Below, piece after piece: positions 45,713 to 55,380 of a stretch of DNA of 64,000 bases (positions are counted from its first letter, which is position 1; each line of letters starts with the position of its first letter). Made by a program: the position numbers and the translations under genes. The stretch comes from Glaciimonas sp. CA11.2 (GTDB lineage: Bacteria > Pseudomonadota > Gammaproteobacteria > Burkholderiales > Burkholderiaceae_D), in contig NZ_JAVIWL010000001.1 in NCBI RefSeq assembly GCF_034314045.1, positions 2,356,001 through 2,420,000 on the forward strand. Direction: 5' to 3'. The notes under the pieces were generated by a model. It did not search any database and was not told the origin of the DNA. It saw nothing but the letters and a program-made list of their open reading frames with translations.

Positions 45713-46978
45713 TTAGGCACCAAACGCAAAAGGACTGCTCTCAATGCTGGGTGTCTCGCCATTAATCAATTGCAATAATAGCGTTGCGCTGCCGTGGGCT
45801 AGTGTCCAGCCGAGACCGCCATGCCCGACATTCAGATACAAATTGGGTACTGGCGAGGCGCCAATGATGGGAACGCCGCTTGGGGTAGCAGGACGCAAGC
45901 CGGTCCAAGGCGACAGCTCGGTGTCAGAAAGGTCTATGCTGCCAGGAAACAGAGCATTGACACCCTGTTTTAGCTCATCAATCGCACGATTGGGGATGTG
46001 TCGATCGAGGCCGACTATCTCCACCCGACCAGCGACGCGCAAACGTTCGCCAAGTCGCGCATAAACGATTTTCTTTGAAAGGTCGGTAATCGACACTTTG
46101 GGCGCTGCGGCTTGATTAGCACTGTTTCGGAGTGGGATCGTAATGCTGTAACCTTTGAGCGGATACACCGGCAAGTCGAATCCTGCCTGAAGCGCAAAGG
46201 CGGTGCTGTATACGCCCATCGTCAGCACAAATTTATCAGCGGCGATTTGTTCGCTTCCGGCATGGACCGCGGTTAGCGCACGGTCACGCATTTCAAGCTT
46301 GCCGATGCGTTGGGAATGCGCAAAACGAAACCGTGGATTCTGCGACATCGCTGCTACCAGTTGTCTACAAAACATAGCGCAATCACCCGCTTCCTCACTT
46401 GGGGTATAGACGCCACCGACCCAATCGCGCTTTGCATTGGCTAAAGCCGGTTCAATTTCCATGCAGCGGGTGGCGTCGATAACTTCTTGCTGGGAACCAT
46501 ATTGCGCCTGAAACGCCACTTGCTTACGCGCCGCAACTAAGCCTTTTTGATCTGTGAACATGACCAGTTTCCCCGCCGTTTTATGCTGAAAATCGAACGG
46601 CATTGCGTGAATGGTGCGTGCTAACTGATCACGACTAAAAAAAGCCAGGCGCAATAAATCAATTGTCGTTTTTTGCGTGGTGTTGGTATTACATGCTGCT
46701 AAAAATCGCAGTAGCCAGCGCCACTGTGCGGGATCAATTTTAGGGCGCAGCGTGAGAGGTGAGTCAGCGCCAAATAAATAGTGCGGCCAATGCGTCCAGA
46801 CCGAGGGATCAGCCAGCGGCGCGACATAAGAAAAGCTCAGTTGGCCGCCATTAGCAAAACTGGTCTGTGCGCCGGGTTGCGCTTCGGCATCCACTAACGT
46901 GACCTGATGACCACCTTCCAGCAGGCGATAGGCAGACGTTACACCGATGATGCCAGCCCCTAAAACGCAAATATGCAT
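45713..46978 (-). CDS. D-amino-acid dehydrogenase small subunit (DadA-like)
   Basis: 421 residues from ATG 46978 (MHICVLGAGIIG); the frame extends six codons further but this start directly begins the FAD-binding motif GAGIIGVTSAYRLLEGG. Other features: SFANGGQLSFSYVAPLADP, and near the end GLRPATPSGVPIIG and YLNVGHGGLGWTLAHGSA, which close the FAD site in DadA and glycine-oxidase relatives. It deaminates D-amino acids to keto acids and delivers electrons to the respiratory chain. No alanine racemase gene lies beside it. Confidence 0.9.
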   Translation of the reverse strand: MHICVLGAGIIGVTSAYRLLEGGHQVTLVDAEAQPGAQTSFANGGQLSFSYVAPLADPSVWTHWPHYLFGADSPLTLRPKIDPAQWRWLLRFLAACNTNTTQKTTIDLLRLAFFSRDQLARTIHAMPFDFQHKTAGKLVMFTDQKGLVAARKQVAFQAQYGSQQEVIDATRCMEIEPALANAKRDWVGGVYTPSEEAGDCAMFCRQLVAAMSQNPRFRFAHSQRIGKLEMRDRALTAVHAGSEQIAADKFVLTMGVYSTAFALQAGFDLPVYPLKGYSITIPLRNSANQAAAPKVSITDLSKKIVYARLGERLRVAGRVEIVGLDRHIPNRAIDELKQGVNALFPGSIDLSDTELSPWTGLRPATPSGVPIIGASPVPNLYLNVGHGGLGWTLAHGSATLLLQLINGETPSIESSPFAFGA

Positions 46979-47274
46979 GTTTGTTCCTATGACCAAAAGT
47001 GAGATGCAGTGTGGAAATGGATGTGAGCGTGGTGGAAGTATCAGCTACTCTGTCGCTATATTGTCTACAGCAGGGCAATCCGCCAGACATTATTTCATGT
47101 GTCTGCGGCTCACTATACGGATTGCGTCGGTAACTGTCACATGCCGTTTTGGCATGGTGCATAGCACCATTTTGCGCGTGAAAGCAGCGTGAGTGACCGC
47201 AAATAGCTGGTGTTATCTGATGGTTTAGTGGAATCTGCCTTTGCTGCTGGTCCACACTGAGGTAGAATGCCGCT

Positions 47275-47600
47275 TGAAGTAAGCCAGACAACCGCTGGTC
47301 ATTCGGTGCAAGCTGCGTGGCGGGAGGAAGGTCCGGACTCCATAGAGCAGGGTGACGGTTAATGGCCGTCCGCCGTGAGGCGAGGAATAGGGCCACAGAG
47401 ACGAGCGTATTAAGTTACGGTGAAACGCGGTAACCTCCACCCGGAGCAATTCCAAATAGGCACGCGTTGATGTTGCTCGCGGAGCGTGCGGGTAGGAAGC
47501 TTGAGCGCTGGAGTAATTCAGCGCCTAGAGGAATGGTTGTCATAACGGGCGGGCGCAAGCCTCATCGTCGTAACAGAATCCGGCCTATCGGCTTACTTCA
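47275..47600 (+). ncRNA. rnpB: RNase P RNA, bacterial class A
   Basis: The catalytic RNA that trims 5' leaders of precursor tRNAs. The ends pair: GAAGTAAGCC (47276-47285) with GGCTTACTTC (47590-47599), the P1 helix. The universally conserved core GGGAGGAAGGTCCGGACTCC and ATAGAGCAGGGTG follows P3, AGAGGAATGGTTGTCA lies in the P15-P18 side, and ACAGAATCCGGCC precedes the closing helix. Length of about 325 nt is normal. A perfect hairpin terminator follows. Confidence 0.97.
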
Positions 47601-47616
47601 TTCTCTTTCAATTAAT

Positions 47617-47656
47617 TTGCATATCTGCCAACTGCAGATATGCAATTATCTTTTTT
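47617..47656 (+). terminator. Rho-independent terminator after rnpB
   Basis: Perfect 12-bp stem TTGCATATCTGC / GCAGATATGCAA with loop CAACT, followed by TTATCTTTTTT. Confidence 0.88.
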
Positions 47657-47821
47657 CTGTACGACATTTCCCCTTTCAGTTTTCCTCTCAAGTGTCAGTT
47701 TCAGTTTTGGCTAGTCATTGTTTTTTTTCGTCAAACTTTTAAAACCGCTGAATCCAGTTTTAAATTACCGGCGTATATGACTCTGCAAGCTCCGAAAATT
47801 GACTCTCTTAAGGAAATTATC

Positions 47822-48376
47822 ATGCGCAAATTCAGCACCGTAATCACACTCTCCGCCGCTTTGTTGGTCGCCAACGTGGCGTTTGCCGAAAACACCGTAA
47901 TGGTCGGCGGACAAAGTATGTACCCAAGCAAAGATATTATCGATAACGCTGTCAATTCAGCTGATCACACGACACTCGTCGCAGCAGTAAAAGCGGCTGG
48001 GCTGGTTGATACACTGAAAGGAAAAGGTCCTTTCACCGTATTTGCACCAACCAACGAAGCTTTTGGTAAATTGCCTGCCGGTACGGTCGATACGCTGGTA
48101 AAGCCAGAAAACAAAGCAACATTGACCAAGATTTTGACGTACCACGTTGTACCAGGAAAATATGATTTTATGGCGCTTTCGAACGCCATCACAAAAGGTG
48201 GTGGTCAAGCTGAATTGGCGACAGCTAGCGGCGGTAAATTAACCTTCAAGAAAAACGGAATGCACAACATTGACGTCATCGACGAAGGTGGTCACGTAGC
48301 CAGCATCAGCACATATGATGTCTATCAATCGAATGGCGTTATTAATGTAGTCGACAGTGTTTTGATGCCAAAATAA
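47822..48376 (+). CDS. Secreted fasciclin (FAS1) domain protein
   Basis: 184 residues from ATG 47822, preceded by AAGGAA; an ATG 15 codons upstream lacks a signal sequence. The signal peptide is MRKFSTVITLSAALLVANVA with cleavage after AFA. One FAS1 domain fills the rest: TLVAAVKAAGLVDTLKGKGPFTVFAPTNEAF (quoted in part: GPFTVFAPTNEAFGKLP) and the H2 region NGVINVVDSVLMPK. FAS1 domains mediate adhesion or cell-surface contacts in various bacteria; a specific role here is not known. Confidence 0.92.
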   Translation: MRKFSTVITLSAALLVANVAFAENTVMVGGQSMYPSKDIIDNAVNSADHTTLVAAVKAAGLVDTLKGKGPFTVFAPTNEAFGKLPAGTVDTLVKPENKATLTKILTYHVVPGKYDFMALSNAITKGGGQAELATASGGKLTFKKNGMHNIDVIDEGGHVASISTYDVYQSNGVINVVDSVLMPK

Positions 48377-48514
48377 GTCATTCGTTTTACCTCTCCTGAT
48401 CAGTCGGTTCAATTCGACTGCAGGACCAGACATTGAACAGCAGCAGTGTATCGCGCATAGAGAATGCCGATTTCTGCTGCTTGCAAGCTAACCGATCCAA
48501 GGTGGCTGTGATTT

Positions 48515-48544
48515 GGACGACATTCCCATGTCGTCCTTTTTTTT
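48515..48544 (+). terminator. Rho-independent terminator after the fasciclin gene
   Basis: Perfect 9-bp stem GGACGACAT / ATGTCGTCC with loop TCCC, then eight T. It closes the fasciclin transcript 140 bp after its stop. The rest of the convergent spacer 48377-48704 holds no visible gene. Confidence 0.92.
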
Positions 48545-48704
48545 GGTATGAATAGTTCGCTGGTGTGATCGAACGAATGATGGCGAATCCTATTATTTTA
48601 TTACCCCAATGGCGCGCATTTTTTATCACGACTTTTAGTCGTGCCGTTAACTATGTTGCTGACCACCGTATTAAATATAAAGATAAATTATTTTTTTTAA
48701 CATT

Positions 48705-50651
48705 TTAATTTTGTGATGTTTGTAAATGAGCGAACGTCGTAATTTTTCCGGCGAGCGCGCTCGCAGCAACGGTGTAAGGACTCGCCAGCCAGACCTGGCC
48801 GGGACCGGACCGACCTGGAAAATTTCTGTTTATTGCGCTGATGGTGACATCATTCGCATCCGTTGATTGGCCCGGGCCGCAGTTGGCGCAAGAGCCGCAA
48901 CCCGGTAGGATCATTATTGCGCCAGCTTTTTCAAACACTATCATATAGCCTTGCTCTTCGCAGTAACGACGTACTTCGAGTGTGCCGAACTGCAAGAATA
49001 GTGTAGTGTGCGGTGGCACGGTCATGTTGCGTGCAACGCCCCAACTCAGCACTTCGTGATAAAAATCAAAGTCATGCTGTTTGCCAGCGGTACAAGATCC
49101 GCCATAGGCAATATTGATAGGAATATCCTGCATCAAGCTATCGGCTGTGATTCCGTTGCCAGGATCGCCGGGGCTTGCCAACATCGCGGAAATAGCCGCT
49201 GCGTCGATGACAACGCGCTTTCGGTAATGCGTATCGGCATCGCTGACCATCCAGTCTTCGATTACAAAGTCGATCCCACGTCGTTGCTTTAAGAATGCGA
49301 CCGTTTTATCGTCGGGTTCCACAATGCCGGTAAAGCCGCCCAACTCCGCAACCATGTTGGTTAGGGTGGCGCGTTCATCGATATCCATCGCGCGAATGGC
49401 AGAACCACCGTATTCAAATACTAGGCCTATTGCATCGCCTGCACGAATAAAATCCATCTGTAATAAATGCAGTACGATATCTTTTGCCGTCACGCCTGGC
49501 CGCAAGCATCCATCGATTTGAATACGGATGGTTTCAGGCACTTTGCAGCGTACATAGCCAGTCATCCAGCTATTAGCGATTTCCGTTGCGCCTGCTCCAA
49601 AAGCGAGGCATCCCAGCGCACCAGAATGCGGTGTGTGCGAGTCGGTGCCAGCAATTACCTGACCGGGCAGCGCATAGTTTTCAGCCATCATCGCGTGACA
49701 GATGCCCTCTGAACCGGCACTGTCTGTTAGCTTTCCGTGCGAACGAACGGGATAGTCTTGCGTAAAGCGAGTATGCCCTTCGGTCAGATTGGCAACACCT
49801 TGCAATAAATTGTCGCGTACATGCGGCAGACTTTGCGCCGCCAGAACTAAATGATCCTGAAAAGCGATGATGCTTTCAGGATGATGCAACGTGACCGGAT
49901 TGCCGAAAGCGCGGTGCATTAAATGCGTGCACATACCGGTGAAATAATCGTGGCTGAAACGCCAGTCCGTGGAAATAAATGTGCCTTGTCCACGTTCAGC
50001 ATGCGCGATATCTGGATGTAAATGCCGATCAATAATTTTTTCAACCAGGGTTTTTCCATGACTTGCCGAAGTGGTATTTGATCGCTGTTCTGGGGCGGGC
50101 CACGATGCAGACTTACTATAAGCAAGCAGACCACCGCAACGAATAATATCTTGCGTCAATTGATCGCGCCCTTCTAAAAAGGCATCGATAGGAATAGATT
50201 CACCAGCGTTGATGCGATCCAGAATCGAAAAATCGGTCGTCGTCAAAATCCCGATATTGTCGCAATTTTGTTGATAGATACGCTCAAAACTTTCAGCGAT
50301 AATTAATTTAATTCCGGCCGATAGTTCTGCCAACGGACTTGATTCACGTGATGAACCTTTGCCGTAACGTTTGCCAGCCACCGTCACCTGAAAACCACCG
50401 TCTTTAATCGCGTTTTTTTTGATTGGATGTTCGCCGCCCGTTTTGAATCCTACGTACGGAACATCTCCGAGACGCTCGTCATACACCATCATGACCGTAA
50501 CGGGCGTGATTTCGTCCGTGGATACGTCATCACGCAACGGAAGGGCGTCTGCCAGGCGGATATTTTTACCCTTCAGTTGCGTCACAATACAATCGGCATC
50601 TTGCGACAAAAAGAGTACACGGCCATTAAATTGCATTAATTTTTCCATCAT
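48705..50651 (-). CDS. Aconitase-superfamily hydro-lyase, swivel domain first
   Basis: 648 residues from ATG 50651, which overlaps the leuD stop (ATGA), so the two are coupled. The N-terminal 190 residues are a LeuD-like swivel domain ([22 protein letters not shown] and [19 protein letters not shown]). The rest is a LeuC-like catalytic region: [21 protein letters not shown], and Fe-S ligand cysteines C520 (GGSCTAGK), C585 and C588 ([11 protein letters not shown], which also has C591). The order swivel-then-catalytic resembles AcnB without its HEAT domain and is the reverse of AcnA. Substrate unknown: a tricarboxylic or 2-alkylmalate-type acid. Confidence 0.85.
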   Translation of the reverse strand: MMEKLMQFNGRVLFLSQDADCIVTQLKGKNIRLADALPLRDDVSTDEITPVTVMMVYDERLGDVPYVGFKTGGEHPIKKNAIKDGGFQVTVAGKRYGKGSSRESSPLAELSAGIKLIIAESFERIYQQNCDNIGILTTTDFSILDRINAGESIPIDAFLEGRDQLTQDIIRCGGLLAYSKSASWPAPEQRSNTTSASHGKTLVEKIIDRHLHPDIAHAERGQGTFISTDWRFSHDYFTGMCTHLMHRAFGNPVTLHHPESIIAFQDHLVLAAQSLPHVRDNLLQGVANLTEGHTRFTQDYPVRSHGKLTDSAGSEGICHAMMAENYALPGQVIAGTDSHTPHSGALGCLAFGAGATEIANSWMTGYVRCKVPETIRIQIDGCLRPGVTAKDIVLHLLQMDFIRAGDAIGLVFEYGGSAIRAMDIDERATLTNMVAELGGFTGIVEPDDKTVAFLKQRRGIDFVIEDWMVSDADTHYRKRVVIDAAAISAMLASPGDPGNGITADSLMQDIPINIAYGGSCTAGKQHDFDFYHEVLSWGVARNMTVPPHTTLFLQFGTLEVRRYCEEQGYMIVFEKAGAIMILPGCGSCANCGPGQSTDANDVTISAINRNFPGRSGPGQVWLASPYTVAASALAGKITTFAHLQTSQN

Positions 50652-51325
50652 GCGCTTTTGCTTCCAATTGCTGTTTTGAGTGTTTTCAATAACCATGGAT
50701 GTTTGACGAGATGGCGGTCTTCAAACTCGCGTATTTGATCCATCTTCCGTAACGTCAATCCGATGTCATCCAGACCTTCCAGAAGACAGAGCTTGCGGAA
50801 AGGATCGACCTCAAACGTATAGTTAATAACGCCATCTGCGCTGGTAACGGTTTGTTGCGCAAGATTGATGCTTAACACAAATCCGGGCGTGGCTTCAACC
50901 GCGTTAAACAGACAATCTATCGCTTCTTCGCTAAGAATAATCGGCAATAATCCGCTCTTAAAACAATTGTTGAAAAAGATGTCGGCAAAGCTGGATGCGA
51001 TCACGGCACGAAAGCCGTATTGATCCATCGCCCACGGCGCATGTTCACGCGATGATCCGCAACCAAAATTTTGCCGTGCAAGCAAAATGGATGCGCCTTG
51101 AAAGCGCGCCTGATTGAGGACAAAATCAGGATTGAGCGGCCTGTTGGTGCAGTCTTGTCCAGGCTCGCCATGATCGAGATAGCGCCATTCATCAAATAGA
51201 TTTTGACCGAATCCAGTGCGTTTAATCGATTTTAAGAATTGCTTGGGGATGATAACGTCGGTATCCACGTTGGCACGATCGAGCGGTGCGACTAATCCCA
51301 CAAGGTGATTAAATTTTTTCATCAT
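50648..51325 (-). CDS. leuD: 3-Isopropylmalate dehydratase small subunit
   Basis: 225 residues from ATG 51325 ([23 protein letters not shown]); a further in-frame ATG at 51367 would overlap leuC. The swivel-domain signatures are [21 protein letters not shown] and [20 protein letters not shown], then [19 protein letters not shown]. It pairs with LeuC in leucine synthesis. It begins 7 bp after leuC and is coupled to the aconitase-like gene; leuB is not present here. Confidence 0.93.
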   Translation of the reverse strand: MMKKFNHLVGLVAPLDRANVDTDVIIPKQFLKSIKRTGFGQNLFDEWRYLDHGEPGQDCTNRPLNPDFVLNQARFQGASILLARQNFGCGSSREHAPWAMDQYGFRAVIASSFADIFFNNCFKSGLLPIILSEEAIDCLFNAVEATPGFVLSINLAQQTVTSADGVINYTFEVDPFRKLCLLEGLDDIGLTLRKMDQIREFEDRHLVKHPWLLKTLKTAIGSKSA

Positions 51326-51332
51326 TAGTACC

Positions 51333-52733
51333 TTATAACGATCTGATATCAACAAAATGTCCGGCAATGCCAGCCGCTGCCGCCATGGCAGGACTGACCA
51401 GATGCGTTCGCCCGCCTGGGCCCTGACGTCCTTCGAAATTTCTGTTTGACGTAGAGGCGCAACGTTCGCCCGGTGCCAGACGATCGGCGTTCATCGCCAT
51501 GCACATGGAGCAGCCGGGTTCGCGCCATTCGAAGCCGGCATCCAGAAAGATGCGATCCAGACCTTCTTGCTCGGCTTGTTGTTTTACCAGACCAGAACCG
51601 GGTACGACCATTGCCAGCACGACGTTGGCAGCGCGCCGTTTACCACGCACGATGGCCGCGGCTGCACGTAAATCTTCGATGCGCGAGTTAGTGCACGAGC
51701 CGATAAACACTTTATCGATGGCGATATCGGTGATCATGGTGTTGGCGCTGAGGCCCATATAAGCCAATGCCTTTTGCATGCCGTCGCGTTTTGTCGCGTC
51801 TTGCTCATCCTCTGGATCGGGAATGTGTCCGTTAATCGAAACAACCATTTCCGGCGAGGTTCCCCACGTTACCTGCGGTGCTATCACACTTGCGTCAAGG
51901 GTGACGGTAGCGTCGAAAATAGCATCGTGATCGGATTGCAGAGACCGCCAATAGTCAAGCGCCTGATCCCACTCTGCGCCGGTGGGCGACAGAGGTCGGC
52001 CTTTGACATAAGCCAGCGTGGTGTCGTCAAAGGCGATCATTCCAGCCCTTGCACCGGCTTCTATCGACATATTGCAGACGGTCATACGGCCTTCCATCGA
52101 CAAATTGCGGATAGTTGAACCGGCGTATTCGATCGCATATCCCGTTCCGCCAGCGGTGCCGATGGTGCCGATCAATGCTAAAACGATGTCTTTGGCGGTG
52201 ACGCCAACAGCTAATTGGCCTTCGACTAATACCAGCATTGATCGCATTTTTTTGGTTAGCAATGTTTGCGTGACCAATACGTGTTCAACTTCTGATGTGC
52301 CGATTCCGTGCGCGAGGCAGGCAAAGGCGCCATGCGTGGAAGTGTGGGAATCGCCGCAGACCACGGTCATGCCAGGCAGCGTGGCGCCTTGTTCCGGTCC
52401 GATCACGTGTTCGATACCCTGGCCCATATCCTGCAAGCCGAAAAAAGTCAGCCCGTAGGTTTTTGCATTCGCGTCAAGTGTGTCGACTTGCAGACGCGAA
52501 ATTGGATCTTGAATACCTTGGCTGCGGTCGGTCGTTGGCACGTTATGATCGGCGACAGCAAAATTGGCAGCCACACGCCAAGGTGTTCTTTGCTCCAGTC
52601 TCAAGCCCTCAAATGCTTGCGGGCTGGATACTTCATTGATGATATGACGATCGATATAAAGAAGACTGGTACCGTCACTTTCGGTAGTGACGACGTGCGC
52701 GTCCCAGAGTTTGTCGTAAAGGGTTTTGGCCAT
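51333..52733 (-). CDS. leuC: 3-Isopropylmalate dehydratase large subunit
   Basis: 466 residues, the standard LeuC length. It isomerises 2-isopropylmalate to 3-isopropylmalate with a 4Fe-4S cluster held by Cys in [13 protein letters not shown] and GCSMCMAMN. Other motifs: [24 protein letters not shown] and [18 protein letters not shown]. Lies downstream of a LysR gene on the same strand and upstream of leuD, without leuB or leuA. It could be the biosynthetic enzyme or a second copy devoted to another pathway. Confidence 0.93.
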   Translation of the reverse strand: MAKTLYDKLWDAHVVTTESDGTSLLYIDRHIINEVSSPQAFEGLRLEQRTPWRVAANFAVADHNVPTTDRSQGIQDPISRLQVDTLDANAKTYGLTFFGLQDMGQGIEHVIGPEQGATLPGMTVVCGDSHTSTHGAFACLAHGIGTSEVEHVLVTQTLLTKKMRSMLVLVEGQLAVGVTAKDIVLALIGTIGTAGGTGYAIEYAGSTIRNLSMEGRMTVCNMSIEAGARAGMIAFDDTTLAYVKGRPLSPTGAEWDQALDYWRSLQSDHDAIFDATVTLDASVIAPQVTWGTSPEMVVSINGHIPDPEDEQDATKRDGMQKALAYMGLSANTMITDIAIDKVFIGSCTNSRIEDLRAAAAIVRGKRRAANVVLAMVVPGSGLVKQQAEQEGLDRIFLDAGFEWREPGCSMCMAMNADRLAPGERCASTSNRNFEGRQGPGGRTHLVSPAMAAAAGIAGHFVDIRSL

Positions 52734-52909
52734 GAGGTTTCATGCAGAATGATGTAGAGATGCAGAAATCATACCGGCAGCCAGTAGCGGGTGAAGTGAT
52801 CACTGGCGATGACAGGCGTCTCGATTGGAGATGATTGCACAAACGCCATGCTTAAGATACGTAGTGAGGGTTAGGACCTATTGACGGTGGCCGATGGTGA
52901 CCGATTCTT

Positions 52910-53809
52910 TTACTTATTCACCAGAAAGTTGACCAGCGACGTCGCCGTAGCGGTCAATTGGTCGCGCTGATTGAAAATAATAACCAGATGGCGAATAGCC
53001 CACGGATCTCGAATGGGAACCAATTTCACCGCCAATGTATTTAAATATAACTCGCCGATTTGTTGTGGTACCACGGCGATGCCGAGACCGACATGGACCA
53101 TGCGACACAGCGCGTCCAGACTGCTGACTCTGATCTTGATTTTAAGTTGCGCACCAAGATTGATCGCTTCTTGTGCCAGAAGTTGGGTAAGCGTAGCGTC
53201 CGCACCGAGGCTAACAAAGTTCTCATTCACGATTTCCGTTAATCCAACCGATGTTTCGGCGCTCAGCGGATGGCTGCGCGGAACCATTAAGAAAAGGTGA
53301 TCGGTGCGGTAGGGTAAATATTGGAACTGTTCCAGACCTGCGATTGCATTGCAAATGCCTAAATCGGCATTGTGTTCTCGAATGCTGCGCATTACCTCTG
53401 TGCTGTTTTGCTCTTCCAGATCAATATCAACATGGGGAAAAATGCGTTGGAACGCAGCGATATCCTCTGGCAAAAATTGTACGATGGAGGACAAATTTCC
53501 GACCAGACGTACTTTGCCCTTAGCCCCGCTGGAAAACTCAGAAAGCTCTGCGCCTAGCGCTTCTATGCTGGCAATCACCGCTAGCGCATGGCGTAGCACC
53601 GTTTCACCAACCGGCGTGACTGAAATACCACGCGATTCGCGGTGTATGACGGGTAATCCGATCATTGCCTCGATTTCACCGATACGACGGCTGACCGCAG
53701 AAGGCGCGATGAATTCGCGTTCGGCGGCGCGCGCGATATTCTTCTCCTGGCAAACAGCGACGAATAAACGGAGTGAAGTAAGATCGATTTTTCTGAGGAG
53801 ATTATTCAT
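52910..53809 (-). CDS. LysR-family transcriptional regulator
   Basis: 299 residues from ATG 53809 (MNNLLRKIDLTSLRLFVAV); an earlier in-frame ATG at 53845 is less typical. The N-terminal helix-turn-helix reads NIARAAEREFIAPSAVSRRIGEIEAMIG, quoted in part as REFIAPSAVSRRIGEIE. The substrate domain follows with VRLVGNLSSIVQFLPEDIAAF and GLGIAVVPQQIGE. It lies 176 bp upstream of leuC on the same strand and so is probably the activator or repressor of leuC-leuD-aconitase; it is also divergent from the valine-degradation genes. Confidence 0.92.
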   Translation of the reverse strand: MNNLLRKIDLTSLRLFVAVCQEKNIARAAEREFIAPSAVSRRIGEIEAMIGLPVIHRESRGISVTPVGETVLRHALAVIASIEALGAELSEFSSGAKGKVRLVGNLSSIVQFLPEDIAAFQRIFPHVDIDLEEQNSTEVMRSIREHNADLGICNAIAGLEQFQYLPYRTDHLFLMVPRSHPLSAETSVGLTEIVNENFVSLGADATLTQLLAQEAINLGAQLKIKIRVSSLDALCRMVHVGLGIAVVPQQIGELYLNTLAVKLVPIRDPWAIRHLVIIFNQRDQLTATATSLVNFLVNK

Positions 53810-54114
53810 GTAGTGAGTTTTGTTATAGGCATCTATCGATCTCATTCCTGAATCATTGCATGCAAAAAATGGCCTGCTTCAGGACCGACAGCTTGCAATA
53901 TACCAAATGGCTGTCAGTCATTGCGGAGTTGATGAAATTTCGTTTAACGCTGAAGATCAGCGGAGCTCCGACTAATCTTACCTTCGATGCCGAATAATGT
54001 GGTTTTAAGCGTGTTCTCGGCATGATTCGACACCGCTGATGAGGTTTCGGATGGTGCTTTTTAAGACTTGGGATTGCACCTCGGTTGAGGTTGATGCTGA
54101 CGACGACGCTAGTG
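53810..54114. other. Divergent spacer between the LysR and acyl-CoA dehydrogenase genes
   Basis: About 300 bp without a recognisable gene. It must hold the LysR promoter (minus) and part of the acyl-CoA dehydrogenase promoter (plus). The only strong sequence signal in the region is the 20-bp palindrome immediately downstream. Confidence 0.4.
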
Positions 54115-54134
54115 TGACGTTTACGTAAACGTCA
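54115..54134. promoter_or_regulatory. Perfect 20-bp palindrome, LiuR-like operator upstream of valine-degradation genes
   Basis: TGACGTTTACGTAAACGTCA is identical on both strands. It lies 85 bp before the acyl-CoA dehydrogenase start. MerR-family LiuR regulators of branched-chain acid degradation in proteobacteria bind palindromes rich in ACGT with TTTACG/CGTAAA cores, so this is a good candidate. TGCTATTCT soon after could serve as an extended -10. Assignment is by motif resemblance and gene context. Confidence 0.6.
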
Positions 54135-54219
54135 ATTCTTGCTATTCTTCAGAAAATAATTAGAGAACGTCGCGCCGCATACGCGCTAACAAAAATCACT
54201 CATCAGGAGACCGAACAAC

Positions 54220-55380
54220 ATGGATTTTGAACTGTCAGAAGAGCAACGAGCGTTTCAGCAGACGGCGCGCGATTTTTCCGTTGGTGAATTTGCACCGCAC
54301 GCGGCGCTCTGGGATGCCGAGGGTATATTCCCCACAGATGCTATTGCCAAGGCAGGTGAACTAGGATTTTGCGGTCTATATACGCCGGAAGAGGCGGGCG
54401 GTCTGGGCTTGTCACGTCTGGATGCGACTATCGTATTTGAGGAACTGGCGCGAGGCTGCACGTCCACGACCGCCTATCTGACCATACACAATATGGTGAG
54501 CTGGATGGTCGCAAACTGGGCGACCCCGGCATTTAAGCAGCAATGGTGCGAGCAGTTGGCGAGCGGCAAGAAACTGGGATCGTATTGCCTGACCGAGCCG
54601 GGTGCGGGATCGGATGCGGCGTCACTAAAAACCAATGCTGTTCTGGAAGGTGATACTTACGTTCTGAATGGTTCCAAGGCGTTTATTTCTGGCGCTGGTG
54701 CGACGGATCTGTTGGTGGTGATGGCGCGCACTGGCGGCGATGGCGCCGGTGGTGTCTCGGCATTTGTAGTGCCAGCCGATACGCCAGGAATCAGTTATGG
54801 CCGTAAAGAACAAAAAATGGGCTGGAACAGTCAGCCGACCCGTACGATTAGTTTTGATAATGTGCGTATTCCTGCGGACCATTTAATGGGGCAGGAAGGC
54901 GAGGGATTTCGGATGGCGATGCGTGGATTGGATGGTGGCCGCATCAATATTGCAACTTGTTCAGTCGGAACTGCACAGGCTGCGCTGGATGCCGCGCACG
55001 GATACATGAACGAGCGCCGTCAATTCAAGCGGCCGTTAGCTGATTTTCAGGCGCTGCAATTTAAATTAGCCGATATGCAGACGGAGTTGGTCGCGGCGCG
55101 CCAGATGGTGCGTCTGGCGGCGTGCAAACTCGACGCCAAAGACGCAAATGCCACGACCTATTGCGCCATGGCGAAGCGTTTTGCGACCGACATCGGATTT
55201 CAAATTTGCAATGAGGCGCTGCAAATTCATGGCGGTTACGGCTATATTCGTGAATATCCGCTTGAGCGCTATTTCCGCGACGTGCGCGTCCATCAAATTC
55301 TGGAAGGCACTAACGAAATCATGCGCGTTATTATTGCCCGCAATCTATTAAGTAACGGTTCAAACGAGGATGTACGATGA
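54220..55380 (+). CDS. Isobutyryl-CoA dehydrogenase-like acyl-CoA dehydrogenase
   Basis: 386-residue short-form acyl-CoA dehydrogenase. Motifs: SYCLTEPGAGSDAASLKTNA (FAD binding), KMGWNSQPTRTISFDNVRIP, QFKRPLADFQALQFKLADM, and the catalytic Glu in HQILEGTNEIMRVIIAR. The sequence style and coupling (ATGA overlap) to a 3-hydroxyisobutyryl-CoA hydrolase gene mark it as the valine-branch enzyme converting isobutyryl-CoA to methacrylyl-CoA. A good AGGAG site precedes the ATG. Confidence 0.9.
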   Translation: MDFELSEEQRAFQQTARDFSVGEFAPHAALWDAEGIFPTDAIAKAGELGFCGLYTPEEAGGLGLSRLDATIVFEELARGCTSTTAYLTIHNMVSWMVANWATPAFKQQWCEQLASGKKLGSYCLTEPGAGSDAASLKTNAVLEGDTYVLNGSKAFISGAGATDLLVVMARTGGDGAGGVSAFVVPADTPGISYGRKEQKMGWNSQPTRTISFDNVRIPADHLMGQEGEGFRMAMRGLDGGRINIATCSVGTAQAALDAAHGYMNERRQFKRPLADFQALQFKLADMQTELVAARQMVRLAACKLDAKDANATTYCAMAKRFATDIGFQICNEALQIHGGYGYIREYPLERYFRDVRVHQILEGTNEIMRVIIARNLLSNGSNEDVR

